In this document: positions 1 through 10,335 of the stretch, piece after piece
Position numbering within the stretch: the stretch's first letter is position 1
How the letters are laid out: each line of letters opens with the position of its first letter
Assembly: GCA_016212695.1 (NCBI GenBank)
Contig: JACREX010000009.1
Span: 1-33,196 of the forward strand
Reading direction: 5' to 3'
DNA: 33,196 nucleotides
Origin: Bacteroidia bacterium
GTDB lineage: Bacteria; Bacteroidota; Bacteroidia; Bacteroidales; GWF2-35-48
The notes under the pieces: model-generated
What the model saw: only the letters and a program-made list of their open reading frames with translations
Told to the model about the DNA's origin: nothing
The model's database searches: none
Position numbers and translations under genes: made by a program

Positions 1-133
1 CAGTAATCGGTAATCAGTAATCGGTAATCAGTAATCGGTAATCAGTAATCGGTAATCAGTAATCGGTAATCAGTAATCGGTAATCAGTAATCGGTAATCA
101 GTAATCGGTAATCAGTAATCGGTAATCAGTAAT
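1..133. repeat. 14-bp tandem array (two heptamers per unit)
   Basis: The unit CAGTAATCGGTAAT repeats nine and a half times without error, and the window starts inside it, so its full length is unknown. Each unit is two related heptamers, CAGTAAT and CGGTAAT. Two inverted partial copies follow: ACCGATTACC at 214-223 and ACCGATTACTG at 247-257, just past the stop codon of eno. RNA running out of eno could pair these with the array. No function is known to me. Confidence 0.97.
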
Positions 134-258
134 TAGACGGCAGCGAAGCATTGAAACATCTGCGTGAACTCAATCGAACGCTTGTCGAAATTCGTCAATT
201 AAGTAAAGAAACCACCGATTACCATCCGCTGCAGGCGGAACCGAACACCGATTACTGC
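134..258. other. Short gap between array and eno, no recognised gene
   Basis: A plus-strand frame is open here from a stop codon inside the array (130-132) and would read a charged, helical-looking peptide (start LDGSEALKHLRELNR) before running into antisense eno. It has no recognisable family and no ribosome-binding context, so I do not call it a gene. It may be the tail of a lost gene or chance. The stretch also carries the inverted partial copies of the array unit. No clear U-tract terminator for eno is visible. Confidence 0.5.
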
Positions 259-2144
<1,886 letters not shown>

Positions 2145-2153
2145 TATTATTTC

Positions 2154-2229
2154 AGATTTAGGATTTAGGATTTAGGATTTAGGATTTAGGATTTAGGATA
2201 TAAATCTAAAATCACTAATCTAAAATCAC
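2154..2229. repeat. Heptamer array GGATTTA with inverted 14-bp repeat
   Basis: Between rpoA and rplQ, AGATTTA is followed by five perfect GGATTTA units and a degenerate GGATATA. Then comes a 14-bp direct repeat (AATCTAAAATCACT, AATCTAAAATCACA) whose units resemble the reverse complement of the array. The arms could fold back in the transcript. It fills most of an otherwise gene-free 95-base gap in an operon where most gaps are under 20 bases. Confidence 0.93.
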
Positions 2230-2239
2230 AATTGATATA

Positions 2240-3232
2240 TTATTCTTTATCCAATTTATATTTTGTTATATCCATTCCAAATGACAGGTTCATGGAAGCA
2301 AGCAACTCTTCGAGTTCTGTCAGCGATTTCTTCCCGAAATTCCGGAACTTCAGCAGGTCGTTTTTGTTGAATGTGCAGAGGTCGCCCAATGTTTCAACAT
2401 CGGCTGCCTTCAGACAATTCAGTGCCCTGACGGATAAATCGAGATCTACCAATTTGGTTTTGAGAAGTTGTCGCATATGGAGCACTTCTTCATCGAATTC
2501 TTCATTATCATAATTTTCATCCGAATCAAGCGTGATCTTTTCGTCAGAGAACAACATAAAATGATATATCAATATTTTTGCTGCTTCTTTCAATGCATCT
2601 TTGGGCTGTATCGAGCCGTCCGTCTTGATTTCGATGATTAATTTTTCATAGTCGGTCTTTTGTTCAACCCGGATGTTTTCTATATGAAAATTAACATTCC
2701 GGATGGGTGTGAAAATCGAACTGATTGGGATCAGGCCAAACTCCATTTCCGGGAGCCTGTTGTCTTCTGAAGAAACATAGCCTCTTCCTTTGTTAATGGT
2801 AATTTCTATTTGTAATTTTACCTTCTGGTCGAGATGACAAATCACGAGAGAGGGATTTAAAATTTTAAACCCGATTAAAAATTTGCCCATATCGCCGGCA
2901 GTGAACACATCCTGTCCGGCTATGGTAATGGTAGCTTTTTCATTGTCAACACCGTCAATCTGCCGTTTAAAGCGCACCTGTTTTAAATTCAGTATGATCT
3001 CGGTTACATCCTCGACCACGCCTTTTAATGTTGAAAATTCATGCTCAACACCTTCAATTTTAATTGTAGTGATTGCATATCCTTCTAGCGACGACAACAG
3101 GATCCTCCGCAATGCGTTTCCAACAGTGATGCCATATCCCGGTTCCAGGGGACGAAATTCGAACTTGCCGTAATAATCGTCGGCCTCAACCATTATAACC
3201 TTATCCGGTTTCTGAAAAGCTAATATTGCCAT
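2240..3232 (-). CDS. rpoA: RNA polymerase subunit alpha
   Basis: Scaffold subunit that dimerises to nucleate RNA polymerase and contacts UP elements and activators. The 330 residues split into the N-terminal dimerisation domain (roughly 1-235, with the conserved [14 protein letters not shown] near 38) and a C-terminal helix-hairpin-helix domain (roughly 255-320, with [12 protein letters not shown]-type sequence, here [17 protein letters not shown]). An acidic linker ([14 protein letters not shown]) joins them. It is in the normal alpha-operon position between rpsD and rplQ. Confidence 0.98.
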   Translation of the reverse strand: MAILAFQKPDKVIMVEADDYYGKFEFRPLEPGYGITVGNALRRILLSSLEGYAITTIKIEGVEHEFSTLKGVVEDVTEIILNLKQVRFKRQIDGVDNEKATITIAGQDVFTAGDMGKFLIGFKILNPSLVICHLDQKVKLQIEITINKGRGYVSSEDNRLPEMEFGLIPISSIFTPIRNVNFHIENIRVEQKTDYEKLIIEIKTDGSIQPKDALKEAAKILIYHFMLFSDEKITLDSDENYDNEEFDEEVLHMRQLLKTKLVDLDLSVRALNCLKAADVETLGDLCTFNKNDLLKFRNFGKKSLTELEELLASMNLSFGMDITKYKLDKE

Positions 3233-3242
3233 ATATTATTTA

Positions 3243-3270
3243 GTATTTAGGATTTAGGATTTAGGATTTT
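3243..3270. repeat. Short GGATTTA heptamer array
   Basis: About four heptamers (TATTTA, GGATTTA, GGATTTA, GGATTTT) in the 67-base gap between rpsD and rpoA. The unit is the same as in the rpoA-rplQ gap, but there is no clear inverted partner. Confidence 0.85.
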
Positions 3271-3299
3271 TATTCCGTAAATCTTGTCTTTTCAATATA

Positions 3300-3908
3300 C
3301 TATTTTGAATATAATTCCACGATTAATTGTTCCCGGATGTTTTCTGGAATTTCTTCCCGTGCAGGGATATTCATAAACTTCCCTGTCTTCAGGTTTTCGT
3401 CCCACTCAATCCATGAGAATTTTCCATGTCTTGCACCCGACAGCGATTCGGTGATTACTTCAAGCGATTTTGATTTTTCCCTTACAGCCACAATGTCTCC
3501 TGCTTTCAGTTCAAAAGAAGGAACATTCACCACCCTGTTATTTACGGTGATATGCCTGTGAGAAACAAGTTGCCTGGCGCCATCCCGTGTAGGAGCAATA
3601 CCCATCCTGAATACAACATTGTCCAATCGTGATTCCAAGAGTTGAATTAAAATTTCTCCGGTGATGCCTTTTTTACTTGCCGCCTTTTTAAATAAATTAG
3701 AGAACTGCTTTTCTAAAATGCCATAGGTATATTTTGCTTTCTGTTTTTCTTTTAACTGTAAACCGTATGTGGATAGTTTTTTCCGTTTAGCAGTTAGGCC
3801 GTGAATACCGGGAGGAAGACTGCTTCTGTCAAATCTTTTATCCGGGCCGTAAATAGCCTCTCCGAATTTTCTTGCTATCCTTGTTTTTGGTCCTTTGTAT
3901 CTTGCCAT
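3300..3908 (-). CDS. rpsD: Small-subunit ribosomal protein uS4
   Basis: Primary binder of the 16S rRNA 5' domain. The 202 residues start [17 protein letters not shown] and contain the S4 RNA-binding domain at about residues 93-155 ([22 protein letters not shown] through HRHITVNNR), written here as separate landmarks. The zinc-knuckle cysteines found in some uS4 proteins are absent, so this is the zinc-free form. In some bacteria uS4 represses this operon; no matching leader structure could be recognised here. Confidence 0.97.
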   Translation of the reverse strand: MARYKGPKTRIARKFGEAIYGPDKRFDRSSLPPGIHGLTAKRKKLSTYGLQLKEKQKAKYTYGILEKQFSNLFKKAASKKGITGEILIQLLESRLDNVVFRMGIAPTRDGARQLVSHRHITVNNRVVNVPSFELKAGDIVAVREKSKSLEVITESLSGARHGKFSWIEWDENLKTGKFMNIPAREEIPENIREQLIVELYSK

Positions 3909-3916
3909 TTTTGTTA

Positions 3917-3965
3917 GTTTAAAGTTTAAAGTTTGAAGTTTAAAGTTTAAAGTTTAAAGTTTTTA
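3917..3965. repeat. Heptamer array GTTTAAA
   Basis: Seven consecutive heptamers in the gap between rpsK and rpsD: GTTTAAA twice, GTTTGAA, GTTTAAA three times, then GTTTTTA. The period is the same as in neighbouring arrays but the unit is different. The unit is near-palindromic (TTTAAA core), so both strands look alike. Confidence 0.93.
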
Positions 3966-4029
3966 CCTTTTTGCTTTCAACATTTCAACAAATTCAATGT
4001 ATCACTTTTTGCTTTTAAATATATTATTT

Positions 4030-4419
4030 TTATACTCTTCTTCTTTTGGGAGACCTGCAACCATTGTGCGGTAATGGAGTAACATCAACGATTTCCGACA
4101 CTTCAATACCAATGTTATTAATGGTTCGGATGGCAGATTCTCTTCCTGCTCCCGGTCCTTTTACAAAAACTTTAACTTTTCTCAATCCAAGATCATAGGC
4201 TGTTTTTGCACAATTTTCTGCCGCCATCTGGGCAGCATATGGCGTGTTCTTTTTTGAACCCCTGAAACCCATCTTTCCGGATGAAGCCCAGGAAATAACC
4301 TGTCCTTCAGGATTGGTTAACGTGATAATAATATTATTGAACGATGAATGTATATGAGCCTGACCCGTAGGTTCAACTTTAACAACTTTTTTCTTTGCAA
4401 CTTTTGTTTTCTTTGCCAT
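4030..4419 (-). CDS. rpsK: Small-subunit ribosomal protein uS11
   Basis: Platform protein of the 30S subunit that helps line the mRNA exit channel. The 129 residues include the conserved [29 protein letters not shown] and the C-terminal [18 protein letters not shown]. The length and ending are typical of the family. It is flanked on both sides by heptamer arrays. Confidence 0.97.
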   Translation of the reverse strand: MAKKTKVAKKKVVKVEPTGQAHIHSSFNNIIITLTNPEGQVISWASSGKMGFRGSKKNTPYAAQMAAENCAKTAYDLGLRKVKVFVKGPGAGRESAIRTINNIGIEVSEIVDVTPLPHNGCRSPKRRRV

Positions 4420-4435
4420 AATTTACAAGTTTCAA

Positions 4436-4512
4436 ATTTAGGATTTAGGATTTAGGATTTTAGATTTAGGATTTGTTTTTTAAAAATCTAAGATCACAAA
4501 TCTAAAATCACA
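4436..4512. repeat. Heptamer array with 12-bp inverted arms
   Basis: In the gap between rpsM and rpsK, GGATTTA-type heptamers run into GATTTTAGATTT, an AT-rich spacer, and then heptamers in the opposite sense (AAATCTA AGATCAC AAATCTA AAATCAC). GATTTTAGATTT is exactly complementary to AAATCTAAAATC near the right end, giving a 12-bp stem. The sense and antisense halves suggest a hairpin in the mRNA between two genes translated at similar levels. Confidence 0.9.
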
Positions 4513-4516
4513 ATTA

Positions 4517-4894
4517 TTATTTAGTAGCTTTCTTTTTGTTTGCAACTGTTTTTTTCTTTCCTCTCCGGGTTCTTGCATTGGTTCGCGTACGCTGGCCTCT
4601 CACAGGTAAACCTAAGCGGTGCCTGATTCCCCTGTAGCAGTTAATGTCTAATAAACGTTTGATGCTAAACTGAACCTGTGACCGTAATTCTCCTTCAAGC
4701 GTGCAGTTTGCATTAATAGTTGACCTTATGGATGATATCTGTTCATCATTCCAGTCTTTAACTTTGATGTTTCGGTCAACACCTGCCATCGCTAAAATTT
4801 TATTTGCAGTGCTTCTGCCTATTCCGAAAATATAGGTCAGGGCTACTTCGCCTCTTTTATTATCAGGTATGTCTACTCCTGCGATTCTTGCCAT
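4517..4894 (-). CDS. rpsM: Small-subunit ribosomal protein uS13
   Basis: Head protein of the 30S subunit that makes bridges to 50S and contacts P-site tRNA through its basic tail. The 125 residues open [19 protein letters not shown], carry the helix-two-turn-helix region ([14 protein letters not shown]), and close with [17 protein letters not shown] and a lysine-rich tail. It directly follows rpmJ. Confidence 0.97.
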   Translation of the reverse strand: MARIAGVDIPDNKRGEVALTYIFGIGRSTANKILAMAGVDRNIKVKDWNDEQISSIRSTINANCTLEGELRSQVQFSIKRLLDINCYRGIRHRLGLPVRGQRTRTNARTRRGKKKTVANKKKATK

Positions 4895-4926
4895 ATATAA
4901 TTAATGTTAAAAATTATTTATCTCAA

Positions 4927-5043
4927 TTATTTCTGACGCATTTTGTATTTTGGATTTTTCTTGTTAATCACATACAAATGCCCCTTCCTTCTGACTATTT
5001 TGCAATCAGCCGTACGTTTTCGTATTGATGATTTTATTTTCAT
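4927..5043 (-). CDS. rpmJ: Large-subunit ribosomal protein bL36, zinc-less form
   Basis: A 38-residue protein reading MKIKSSIRKRTADCKIVRRK at its N-terminus and ending NPKYKMRQK, matching bL36. Classical bL36 binds zinc with three cysteines and a histidine; only one cysteine (C14) and one histidine remain, so this copy is the zinc-independent type, as is common in this phylum. It sits in the standard infA-rpmJ-rpsM order, 11 bases after infA. Confidence 0.95.
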   Translation of the reverse strand: MKIKSSIRKRTADCKIVRRKGHLYVINKKNPKYKMRQK

Positions 5044-5054
5044 TTTATTAAATA

Positions 5055-5273
5055 TTACTTGTATCTGAATGTTATCCTGCCTTTGGTTAAATCATATGGC
5101 GACATTTCAACCCGCACTTTATCTCCGGTCAGGATTTTAATATAGTTCATCCTCATCTTGCCCGAAATATGAGCTGTGATAATATGCCCGTTTTCTAACT
5201 GAACGCGGAACATTGCGTTGGATAATGCTTCAATTATCTGACCGTCTTGCTCTATGGATGCCTGTTTCGCCAT
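5055..5273 (-). CDS. infA: Translation initiation factor IF-1
   Basis: Binds the A site of 30S during initiation. The 72 residues form the single S1/OB-fold domain with the family hallmarks: an acidic N-terminus, [31 protein letters not shown] and a C-terminal [13 protein letters not shown]. Its start lies one base from the stop of map, so the two are probably translationally coupled. Confidence 0.98.
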   Translation of the reverse strand: MAKQASIEQDGQIIEALSNAMFRVQLENGHIITAHISGKMRMNYIKILTGDKVRVEMSPYDLTKGRITFRYK

Positions 5274-5274
5274 T

Positions 5275-6057
5275 TTATTTATTTTGTTCCAATACTTCTT
5301 CTATAAAATCAAATGTTGACAATATTTCTGCTTTTCCTTTTGTTATTGCCACGCTATGTTCAAAATGCGCAGATGGTTTTCCATCAACTGTTGAAACGGT
5401 CCATCCGTCCTGTTCCTGTTTCACTTCCTTTTTTCCCATATTGATCATGGGTTCAATGGCTATTGTCAATCCCTTTCTCATTATCACCCCGGTGCCTCTT
5501 CTTCCGTAATTGGGAACTTCAGGTTTTTCGTGTAAATCTTTTCCAACGCCATGACCCACCAACTCCCTGACCACCGAAAACCCGTTCTTCTCCGCATGCT
5601 GCTGGATGTGCCAGCTAATCTCGCCAACCCTGTTCCCTTCTTTTGCCTGCTCTATTCCGAGATACAAACATTCTTTTGTAATTCGCAGGAGCTTCATCAC
5701 GTCTTCACTGATTTCTCCGATTGAAAAAGTATATGCAGAATCGCCATGAAACCCGTTCATGCAAACTCCGCAATCAACCGAAACAATATCTCCTTCTTTC
5801 AGAATATAGCCTGAAGGGATCCCGTGAACCACCTGGCTGTTTACAGAAATACATATTGATTTTGGGAATCCGTTATAATTAAGAAAACCCGGAACACCTC
5901 CATGATCCCTGATAAACCGGTCTGCCATTTCATCAATTTTCCGGGTCGTTATACCCGGTTTCATCCATCGGGCAACTTCGGCCATCGTTTTTGAAACCAC
6001 CAGATTGCTTTGTCTCAGCAACTCTATTTCATCATCAGTTTTATAAAAAACCATCAA
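5275..6057 (-). CDS. map: Methionine aminopeptidase, type I
   Basis: Removes the initiator methionine from nascent proteins. The 260 residues form the pita-bread fold with all five metal ligands visible: Asp in VDCG, Asp in HGDSAYT, His in [11 protein letters not shown], Glu in IEPM and Glu in FEHSVAI. The substrate-site His is in VVHGIP. The first codons are ATG ATG, and either could start the protein. The position between secY and infA is conserved in bacteria, where it couples N-terminal processing with ribosome synthesis. Confidence 0.97.
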   Translation of the reverse strand: MMVFYKTDDEIELLRQSNLVVSKTMAEVARWMKPGITTRKIDEMADRFIRDHGGVPGFLNYNGFPKSICISVNSQVVHGIPSGYILKEGDIVSVDCGVCMNGFHGDSAYTFSIGEISEDVMKLLRITKECLYLGIEQAKEGNRVGEISWHIQQHAEKNGFSVVRELVGHGVGKDLHEKPEVPNYGRRGTGVIMRKGLTIAIEPMINMGKKEVKQEQDGWTVSTVDGKPSAHFEHSVAITKGKAEILSTFDFIEEVLEQNK

Positions 6058-6065
6058 AGAACTTT

Positions 6066-6150
6066 TATAATTTACAATTTACGATTTTAGATTTACGATT
6101 TAAATTTTTCCTATTAACAATCGTACTTCGTACATCATACATCGTAAATT
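6066..6150. repeat. Mixed heptamer arrays in the map-secY gap
   Basis: Two different 7-periodic blocks share this gap. The first reads ATAATTT, ACAATTT, ACGATTT, TAGATTT, ACGATTT. The second, after a short spacer, reads CGTACTT, CGTACAT, CATACAT, CGTAAAT. The ACGATTT of the first block and the CGTAAAT of the second are close to reverse complements, so the pair could form weak stems. Units are more degenerate than in the other gaps. Confidence 0.85.
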
Positions 6151-6153
6151 TTT

Positions 6154-7497
6154 TTACATAGCTGTAGCGCCGGCTGTTCTTCCTTTTATCCTACCGCTTT
6201 TCATCAATCCGTCATAATGCCGCATCAGCAGGTGGCTTTCAATTTGCTGTAATGTGTCTAATACAACGCCGACCAAAATCAGCAAAGATGTACCGCCATA
6301 GAAATGCGCGAACTGATTATTAACGCCTGCAATCATTGCAAAGGCTGGAAGTATGGCCACCAATGCCAGGAAAATTGAACCGGGCAATGTTATTTTTGAC
6401 ATTACTGAATCAAGAAATTCTACGGTCTTCCTTCCGGGTTTTATTCCGGGGATGAATCCCCCGTTCTTCTTCATATCTTCGGCCATCTGTGTCGGATTGA
6501 TAATAATAGCCGTATAAAAATAGGTGAAGAGAATGATCAATAATCCAAACAGGAAATTATACCAGAATCCCGTGTAATCAGCGATAGAAGCTGCAAAACC
6601 GGTTAATGCTTCGGATTGGGAAAATCCAACCAGCATAATCGGAATAAACATCAATGCCTGTGCAAAAATAATCGGCATTACCCCTGCGGCATTTACTTTT
6701 AAAGGAATATATTGTCTTACGCCGCCGTATTGTTTATTCCCTACGATTCGTTTAGCATATTGAACGGGAATTTTCCTGGTTGCCTGTACCAATGCAATTG
6801 TCCCGATTATTACAACCAGAAGCATTACTATTTCGACCAAGAACATAACCAATCCGCCTCCCTGTTCTTCGAGTCTTGAAACAAATTCTGCCGTGATAGA
6901 GAAGGGTAGTCTCGCTATAATCCCCACCATGATGATAATGGAGATACCGTTTCCAATGCCTTTGTCTGTGATCTTTTCGCCGAGCCACATAACAAAAATG
7001 GTACCAGTAACAAGAATTAAAACGGTGGCAAACCAGAAAACACTTCCATGCATAACAAAGGCTGATTCCGGCAACTGCGCCTTTAAGTTGGCAATATATC
7101 CCGGGGCCTGCAATGTACAAATAATAACTGTTAAATATCGTGTAATCTGGTTGATCTTTTTCCTTCCGCTTTCGCCTTCTTTTTGCATTCTCTGGAAATA
7201 GGGAATCGCTATACCGAGCAATTGCATTACGATAGATGCAGAGATATAGGGCATGATGCCCAATGCAAAAACGGATGCATTATGAAATGCTCCGCCTGAA
7301 AACATATCGAGCAATCCCATCACTCCGCCGGCAGTCTGCTTTCCCAGATTCTGTAACTGCAAGGGGTCTATTCCCGGAATCACAACATAACAACCCAGCC
7401 TGTATATAAGCAAAAAACCTAAGGTGGTAAGAATTCTCGACCTTAGTTCTTCGATCTTATAAATATTCTTTATGGTTTCAATAAATTTTCTCATCAA
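6154..7497 (-). CDS. secY: Preprotein translocase channel subunit SecY
   Basis: Pore subunit of the SecYEG channel in the inner membrane. The 447 residues show the N-terminal IYKIEELRSRILTTLGFLLIYR-type start (split here as IYKIEELRSR and ILTTLGFLLIYR), about ten hydrophobic segments, the plug-proximal GVMGLLDMFSGGAF, and the basic cytoplasmic loop KIPVQYAKRIVG that contacts ribosome and SecA. One base separates its start from the rplO stop, so it is made with the ribosomal proteins. Confidence 0.97.
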   Translation of the reverse strand: MMRKFIETIKNIYKIEELRSRILTTLGFLLIYRLGCYVVIPGIDPLQLQNLGKQTAGGVMGLLDMFSGGAFHNASVFALGIMPYISASIVMQLLGIAIPYFQRMQKEGESGRKKINQITRYLTVIICTLQAPGYIANLKAQLPESAFVMHGSVFWFATVLILVTGTIFVMWLGEKITDKGIGNGISIIIMVGIIARLPFSITAEFVSRLEEQGGGLVMFLVEIVMLLVVIIGTIALVQATRKIPVQYAKRIVGNKQYGGVRQYIPLKVNAAGVMPIIFAQALMFIPIMLVGFSQSEALTGFAASIADYTGFWYNFLFGLLIILFTYFYTAIIINPTQMAEDMKKNGGFIPGIKPGRKTVEFLDSVMSKITLPGSIFLALVAILPAFAMIAGVNNQFAHFYGGTSLLILVGVVLDTLQQIESHLLMRHYDGLMKSGRIKGRTAGATAM

Positions 7498-7498
7498 A

Positions 7499-7948
7499 CT
7501 ATAATTTAATAACAGTTCCGTCTAATGCCTCAATTGCCTGTTTTGCCGAGTTTGAAAAAGCATGGGCTTTCACTTCAAGTTTCAGTGATAATGTTCCTTT
7601 TCCAAGAATTTTTACAAGATCTTTTTTTGAAATCAGGCCAAATTCAGCTAAAACATGAGGGTCAACGGATGTCAGGTTATGCTTTTCCGCTATAAACTGA
7701 AGGTCTTTCAGATTGATCGCTTTGAATTCTTTCCGGGTAAAATTTTTGAAACCAAATTTTGGTAACGCACGGTGAATAGGCATCTGACCTCCTTCGTGAC
7801 CGATCTTCATGGAATATCCGGCTCTAGACTGAGCGCCTTTATTCCCTTTTGCAGATGTGCCGCCCTTACCGGAACCTTCTCCTCTTCCAAGTCTTTTCTT
7901 CTCTTTTTTTACAGAGCCTTCTGCCGGTTTTAAATTACTTAAATCCAT
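7499..7948 (-). CDS. rplO: Large-subunit ribosomal protein uL15
   Basis: A late-assembly 50S protein of 149 residues. The glycine- and lysine-rich N-terminal extension that threads into 23S rRNA is clear (KKRLGRGEGSGKGGTSAKG), followed by the globular domain with GGQMPIHRALPKFGFKN. It lies between rpmD and secY as in nearly all bacteria. Confidence 0.97.
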   Translation of the reverse strand: MDLSNLKPAEGSVKKEKKRLGRGEGSGKGGTSAKGNKGAQSRAGYSMKIGHEGGQMPIHRALPKFGFKNFTRKEFKAINLKDLQFIAEKHNLTSVDPHVLAEFGLISKKDLVKILGKGTLSLKLEVKAHAFSNSAKQAIEALDGTVIKL

Positions 7949-7959
7949 AAAATCGCCGA

Positions 7960-8142
7960 TTATTTAATTTCTTCTATAATTATTAAATGCCTTACTTTTT
8001 CAACCATTCCCAATATCTGCGGAGAGTTCTCTTTAACGGTCGAACTGTTTACACGGCCCAATCCAAGGGCTTCGAGAGTGTTCTTTTGCCTCTGTGAACT
8101 TCCGATTTTGCTTTTTACCTGGGTTATTTTTAACTTAGCCAT
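7960..8142 (-). CDS. rpmD: Large-subunit ribosomal protein uL30
   Basis: A 60-residue protein with the family pattern: KLKITQVKSKIGSSQRQKNT, then LEALGLGRVNSSTVKENSP, then a closing beta strand HLIIIEE. The length is typical of the short bacterial form. It is packed tightly between rpsE and rplO. Confidence 0.96.
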   Translation of the reverse strand: MAKLKITQVKSKIGSSQRQKNTLEALGLGRVNSSTVKENSPQILGMVEKVRHLIIIEEIK

Positions 8143-8154
8143 TATTGTAAAAAA

Positions 8155-8676
8155 TTATCCTTTAAATACTTTATCAATTGTAATACCGCGGTTCAGCGCC
8201 ACAGTGTAAGGATCTCTTAATTCCATCAAAGCAACCATAGTCGCTTTAACAAGATTGTGAGGGTTTGAAGATCCTTTTGATTTTGCCAGAACGTCTGTAA
8301 TGCCTACGCTTTCTAAAACAGCGCGCATAGCGCCGCCGGCCTTTACGCCCGTTCCGTGAGAAGCGGGTTTGATAAATACTTCTGCGCCTCCGAATTTTGA
8401 GGTTTGCTCATGAGGAATCGTGCCTTTGAAAATATTTACTTTTACAAGATTTTTCTTTGCATCTTCAACTCCTTTGGCAATGGCGGTAGTTACTTCATTA
8501 GCTTTTCCAAGCCCGTAACCTACGATGCCGTTTTCATTACCCACAACGACAATAGCGGAAAAACTAAACGTTCTGCCTCCTTTGGTCACTTTAGTTACAC
8601 GCTGAATGCTTACCAAACGATCTTTTAATTCCAGGTCGCTTGTTTTAACTTTTCTTATGCTGGTGTTTGCTGTCAT
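8155..8676 (-). CDS. rpsE: Small-subunit ribosomal protein uS5
   Basis: A 30S protein at the mRNA entry channel that contributes to decoding accuracy and helicase activity. The 173 residues have the N-terminal double-stranded-RNA-binding-like domain ([20 protein letters not shown], then [11 protein letters not shown]) and the C-terminal domain with [18 protein letters not shown] and [20 protein letters not shown]-like sequence ([22 protein letters not shown]). Nothing is missing. Confidence 0.97.
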   Translation of the reverse strand: MTANTSIRKVKTSDLELKDRLVSIQRVTKVTKGGRTFSFSAIVVVGNENGIVGYGLGKANEVTTAIAKGVEDAKKNLVKVNIFKGTIPHEQTSKFGGAEVFIKPASHGTGVKAGGAMRAVLESVGITDVLAKSKGSSNPHNLVKATMVALMELRDPYTVALNRGITIDKVFKG

Positions 8677-8682
8677 AATTTC

Positions 8683-9042
8683 TTAAAATTTTAAACCACC
8701 TTCTCTTGCTGCATCAGCCAGAGATTTTACTCTTCCGTGATATAAATACCCCCCCCTGTCGAATGTAACTGCTGTTATTCCTTTTTCAATAGCTTTTTTT
8801 GCAATTAATTTCCCGACCAGCGATGCCTGTTCGATTTTCTTAATACCTTTTTTCTCGCTGATTTCTTTTTCCAACGAAGATGCAGCGATCAGGGTATTCC
8901 CGTTTTTATCATCAACCAATTGAACGGATATCTGCTTGTTGCTTCTGAACACAGACATACGCGGCTTGTCGTGCGTCCCGGAAACAAGCTTCCTGATTCT
9001 CATTTTAATTCTTAATCTTCTTTCTGTCTTTGTCAATGCCAT
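8683..9042 (-). CDS. rplR: Large-subunit ribosomal protein uL18
   Basis: Binds 5S rRNA with uL5. The 119 residues run from [20 protein letters not shown] to the conserved ending [26 protein letters not shown]. The Arg-Gly-Gly codons of that ending contain a run of eight G (plus-strand C run at 8749-8756), a possible slippage site in an essential gene. The frame is intact as given. Confidence 0.97.
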   Translation of the reverse strand: MALTKTERRLRIKMRIRKLVSGTHDKPRMSVFRSNKQISVQLVDDKNGNTLIAASSLEKEISEKKGIKKIEQASLVGKLIAKKAIEKGITAVTFDRGGYLYHGRVKSLADAAREGGLKF

Positions 9043-9060
9043 TTTTGTAATATTTTAAAA

Positions 9061-9624
9061 TTATTTAGCAGCAGCGCTTGTACTTGCAGATTTACCGGCC
9101 TTTCTCCTCAGTACCTCGCCGACAAATTTAATACCTTTGCCCTTGTAAGGTTCCGGTGGCCGCAGCGACCTGATTTTAGCGGCAACATGCCCGATCAGTT
9201 GTTTGTCTGCGCTTTTCAGTGTGATGATCGGATTCGCTCTCCTTTCCTGTCTTGTTGTAACAATGATTTCCTTCGGTAATTCAAATAATATCTGGTGCGA
9301 ATATCCCAATGAAAGTTCAAGCATCTGGCCTTTTGCATCCGCTTTATAGCCGACGCCTACCAATTCCTGCTCAATAGTGTATCCTTTGGAAACGCCCACG
9401 ACCATGTTGCTGATAAGCGCCCTGTATAAGCCATGCAGGGATTTATGCCGTATAGATTCGCTGGGTCTTGAAAGGATAATTTTATTGTCATCTGCAGTAA
9501 CAACGATATCGTGTATTTGTTGCGACAATTCTCCCATAGGTCCCTTCACAACTACATTACCGTTACTTACATTAATAGTAACACCTTTGGGTATCTCTAT
9601 GGGTAATTTTCCGATTCGTGACAT
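9061..9624 (-). CDS. rplF: Large-subunit ribosomal protein uL6
   Basis: A 50S protein near the factor-binding site, made of two repeated alpha/beta domains. It starts MSRIGKLPIEIPKGVTINV, and the C-terminal signature PPEPYKGKGIKFVGEVLRRK is complete. A short alanine- and serine-rich tail brings it to 187 residues, slightly longer than E. coli. The order rpsH-rplF-rplR is the standard spc arrangement. Confidence 0.97.
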   Translation of the reverse strand: MSRIGKLPIEIPKGVTINVSNGNVVVKGPMGELSQQIHDIVVTADDNKIILSRPSESIRHKSLHGLYRALISNMVVGVSKGYTIEQELVGVGYKADAKGQMLELSLGYSHQILFELPKEIIVTTRQERRANPIITLKSADKQLIGHVAAKIRSLRPPEPYKGKGIKFVGEVLRRKAGKSASTSAAAK

Positions 9625-9638
9625 TTTATATCATTTTT

Positions 9639-10040
9639 TTAGTACACATAACATAATACTTCACCCCCGATATTCTTAGCCTTTGCTTCTTTATCGGTTA
9701 TAACGCCATGAGATGTGGAAAGTATAGCGATACCCAATCCGTTCAAAACTCTTGGCATGGTATCAATACCCGTATATTTTCTCAGGCCGGGCCGGCTGAT
9801 TCTCTTTATCGTTTTAATAGCCGGTATCTTTGTTACAGGATGATATTTAAGAGCGATCTTAATATTCCCCTGAAGTTGCCCTTCGCCCTCTTCGAATTTA
9901 TAATTCAAAATATAACCTTTATCAAACAACACTTTTGTTATTTCTTTCTTCAGCCTGGAAGAAGGTATTTCAACAATTTTATGTTTTGCTTTTATTGCGT
10001 TACGTAACCTGGTTAAGTAATCTGAAATTGGATCTGTCAT
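9639..10040 (-). CDS. rpsH: Small-subunit ribosomal protein uS8
   Basis: Binds helix 21 of 16S rRNA and is the spc-operon translational repressor in E. coli. The 133 residues start MTDPISDYLTRLRNAIKAKH and end in the conserved STSHGVITDKEAKAKNIGGE followed by VLCYVY. I could not recognise a repressor-target mimic in the rplX-rplE region, so feedback here is only an inference. Confidence 0.97.
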   Translation of the reverse strand: MTDPISDYLTRLRNAIKAKHKIVEIPSSRLKKEITKVLFDKGYILNYKFEEGEGQLQGNIKIALKYHPVTKIPAIKTIKRISRPGLRKYTGIDTMPRVLNGLGIAILSTSHGVITDKEAKAKNIGGEVLCYVY

Positions 10041-10062
10041 TTTAACATTGTATTAATAAATT

Positions 10063-10332
10063 TTACCAACTTGCTTTTTTAATACCGGGGATTAATCCGA
10101 AAGAAGCCATTTCCCTAAAAGCGATCCTGCTGAGACCGAATTGTCTCATATATCCTTTGGACCTTCCGGATAATTTGCAACGGTTGTGTAAACGTACCGG
10201 CGAAGAATTACGCGGCAGTTTGCTTAATGCAATATAATTGCCGGCAGCCTTAAGTTCGGCTCTCTTGGCAGCATATTTCTGAACGAGTTTTAATCTTTTT
10301 ACTTCACGCGCTTTTAAGGATTCTTTTGCCAT
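10063..10332 (-). CDS. rpsN: Small-subunit ribosomal protein uS14, zinc-free form
   Basis: A 30S head protein. At 89 residues it is the longer type, and the CxxC pairs of the short zinc-binding type are missing (only NRC remains). Landmarks are [34 protein letters not shown] and [20 protein letters not shown]. Together with zinc-less bL36 and uS4 it suggests ribosomes with a low zinc requirement. Confidence 0.96.
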   Translation of the reverse strand: MAKESLKAREVKRLKLVQKYAAKRAELKAAGNYIALSKLPRNSSPVRLHNRCKLSGRSKGYMRQFGLSRIAFREMASFGLIPGIKKASW

Positions 10333-10335
10333 ACA

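Noticed and set aside
2154-4512. CRISPR array or telomere repeat
   Set aside because: The TTTAGGA-like units have no spacers and no cas genes, and are internal to an operon, so neither applies.
6752-7120. Minus-strand open frame of 122 codons inside secY
   Set aside because: Shifted frame of a conserved gene; composition is that of a shadow.
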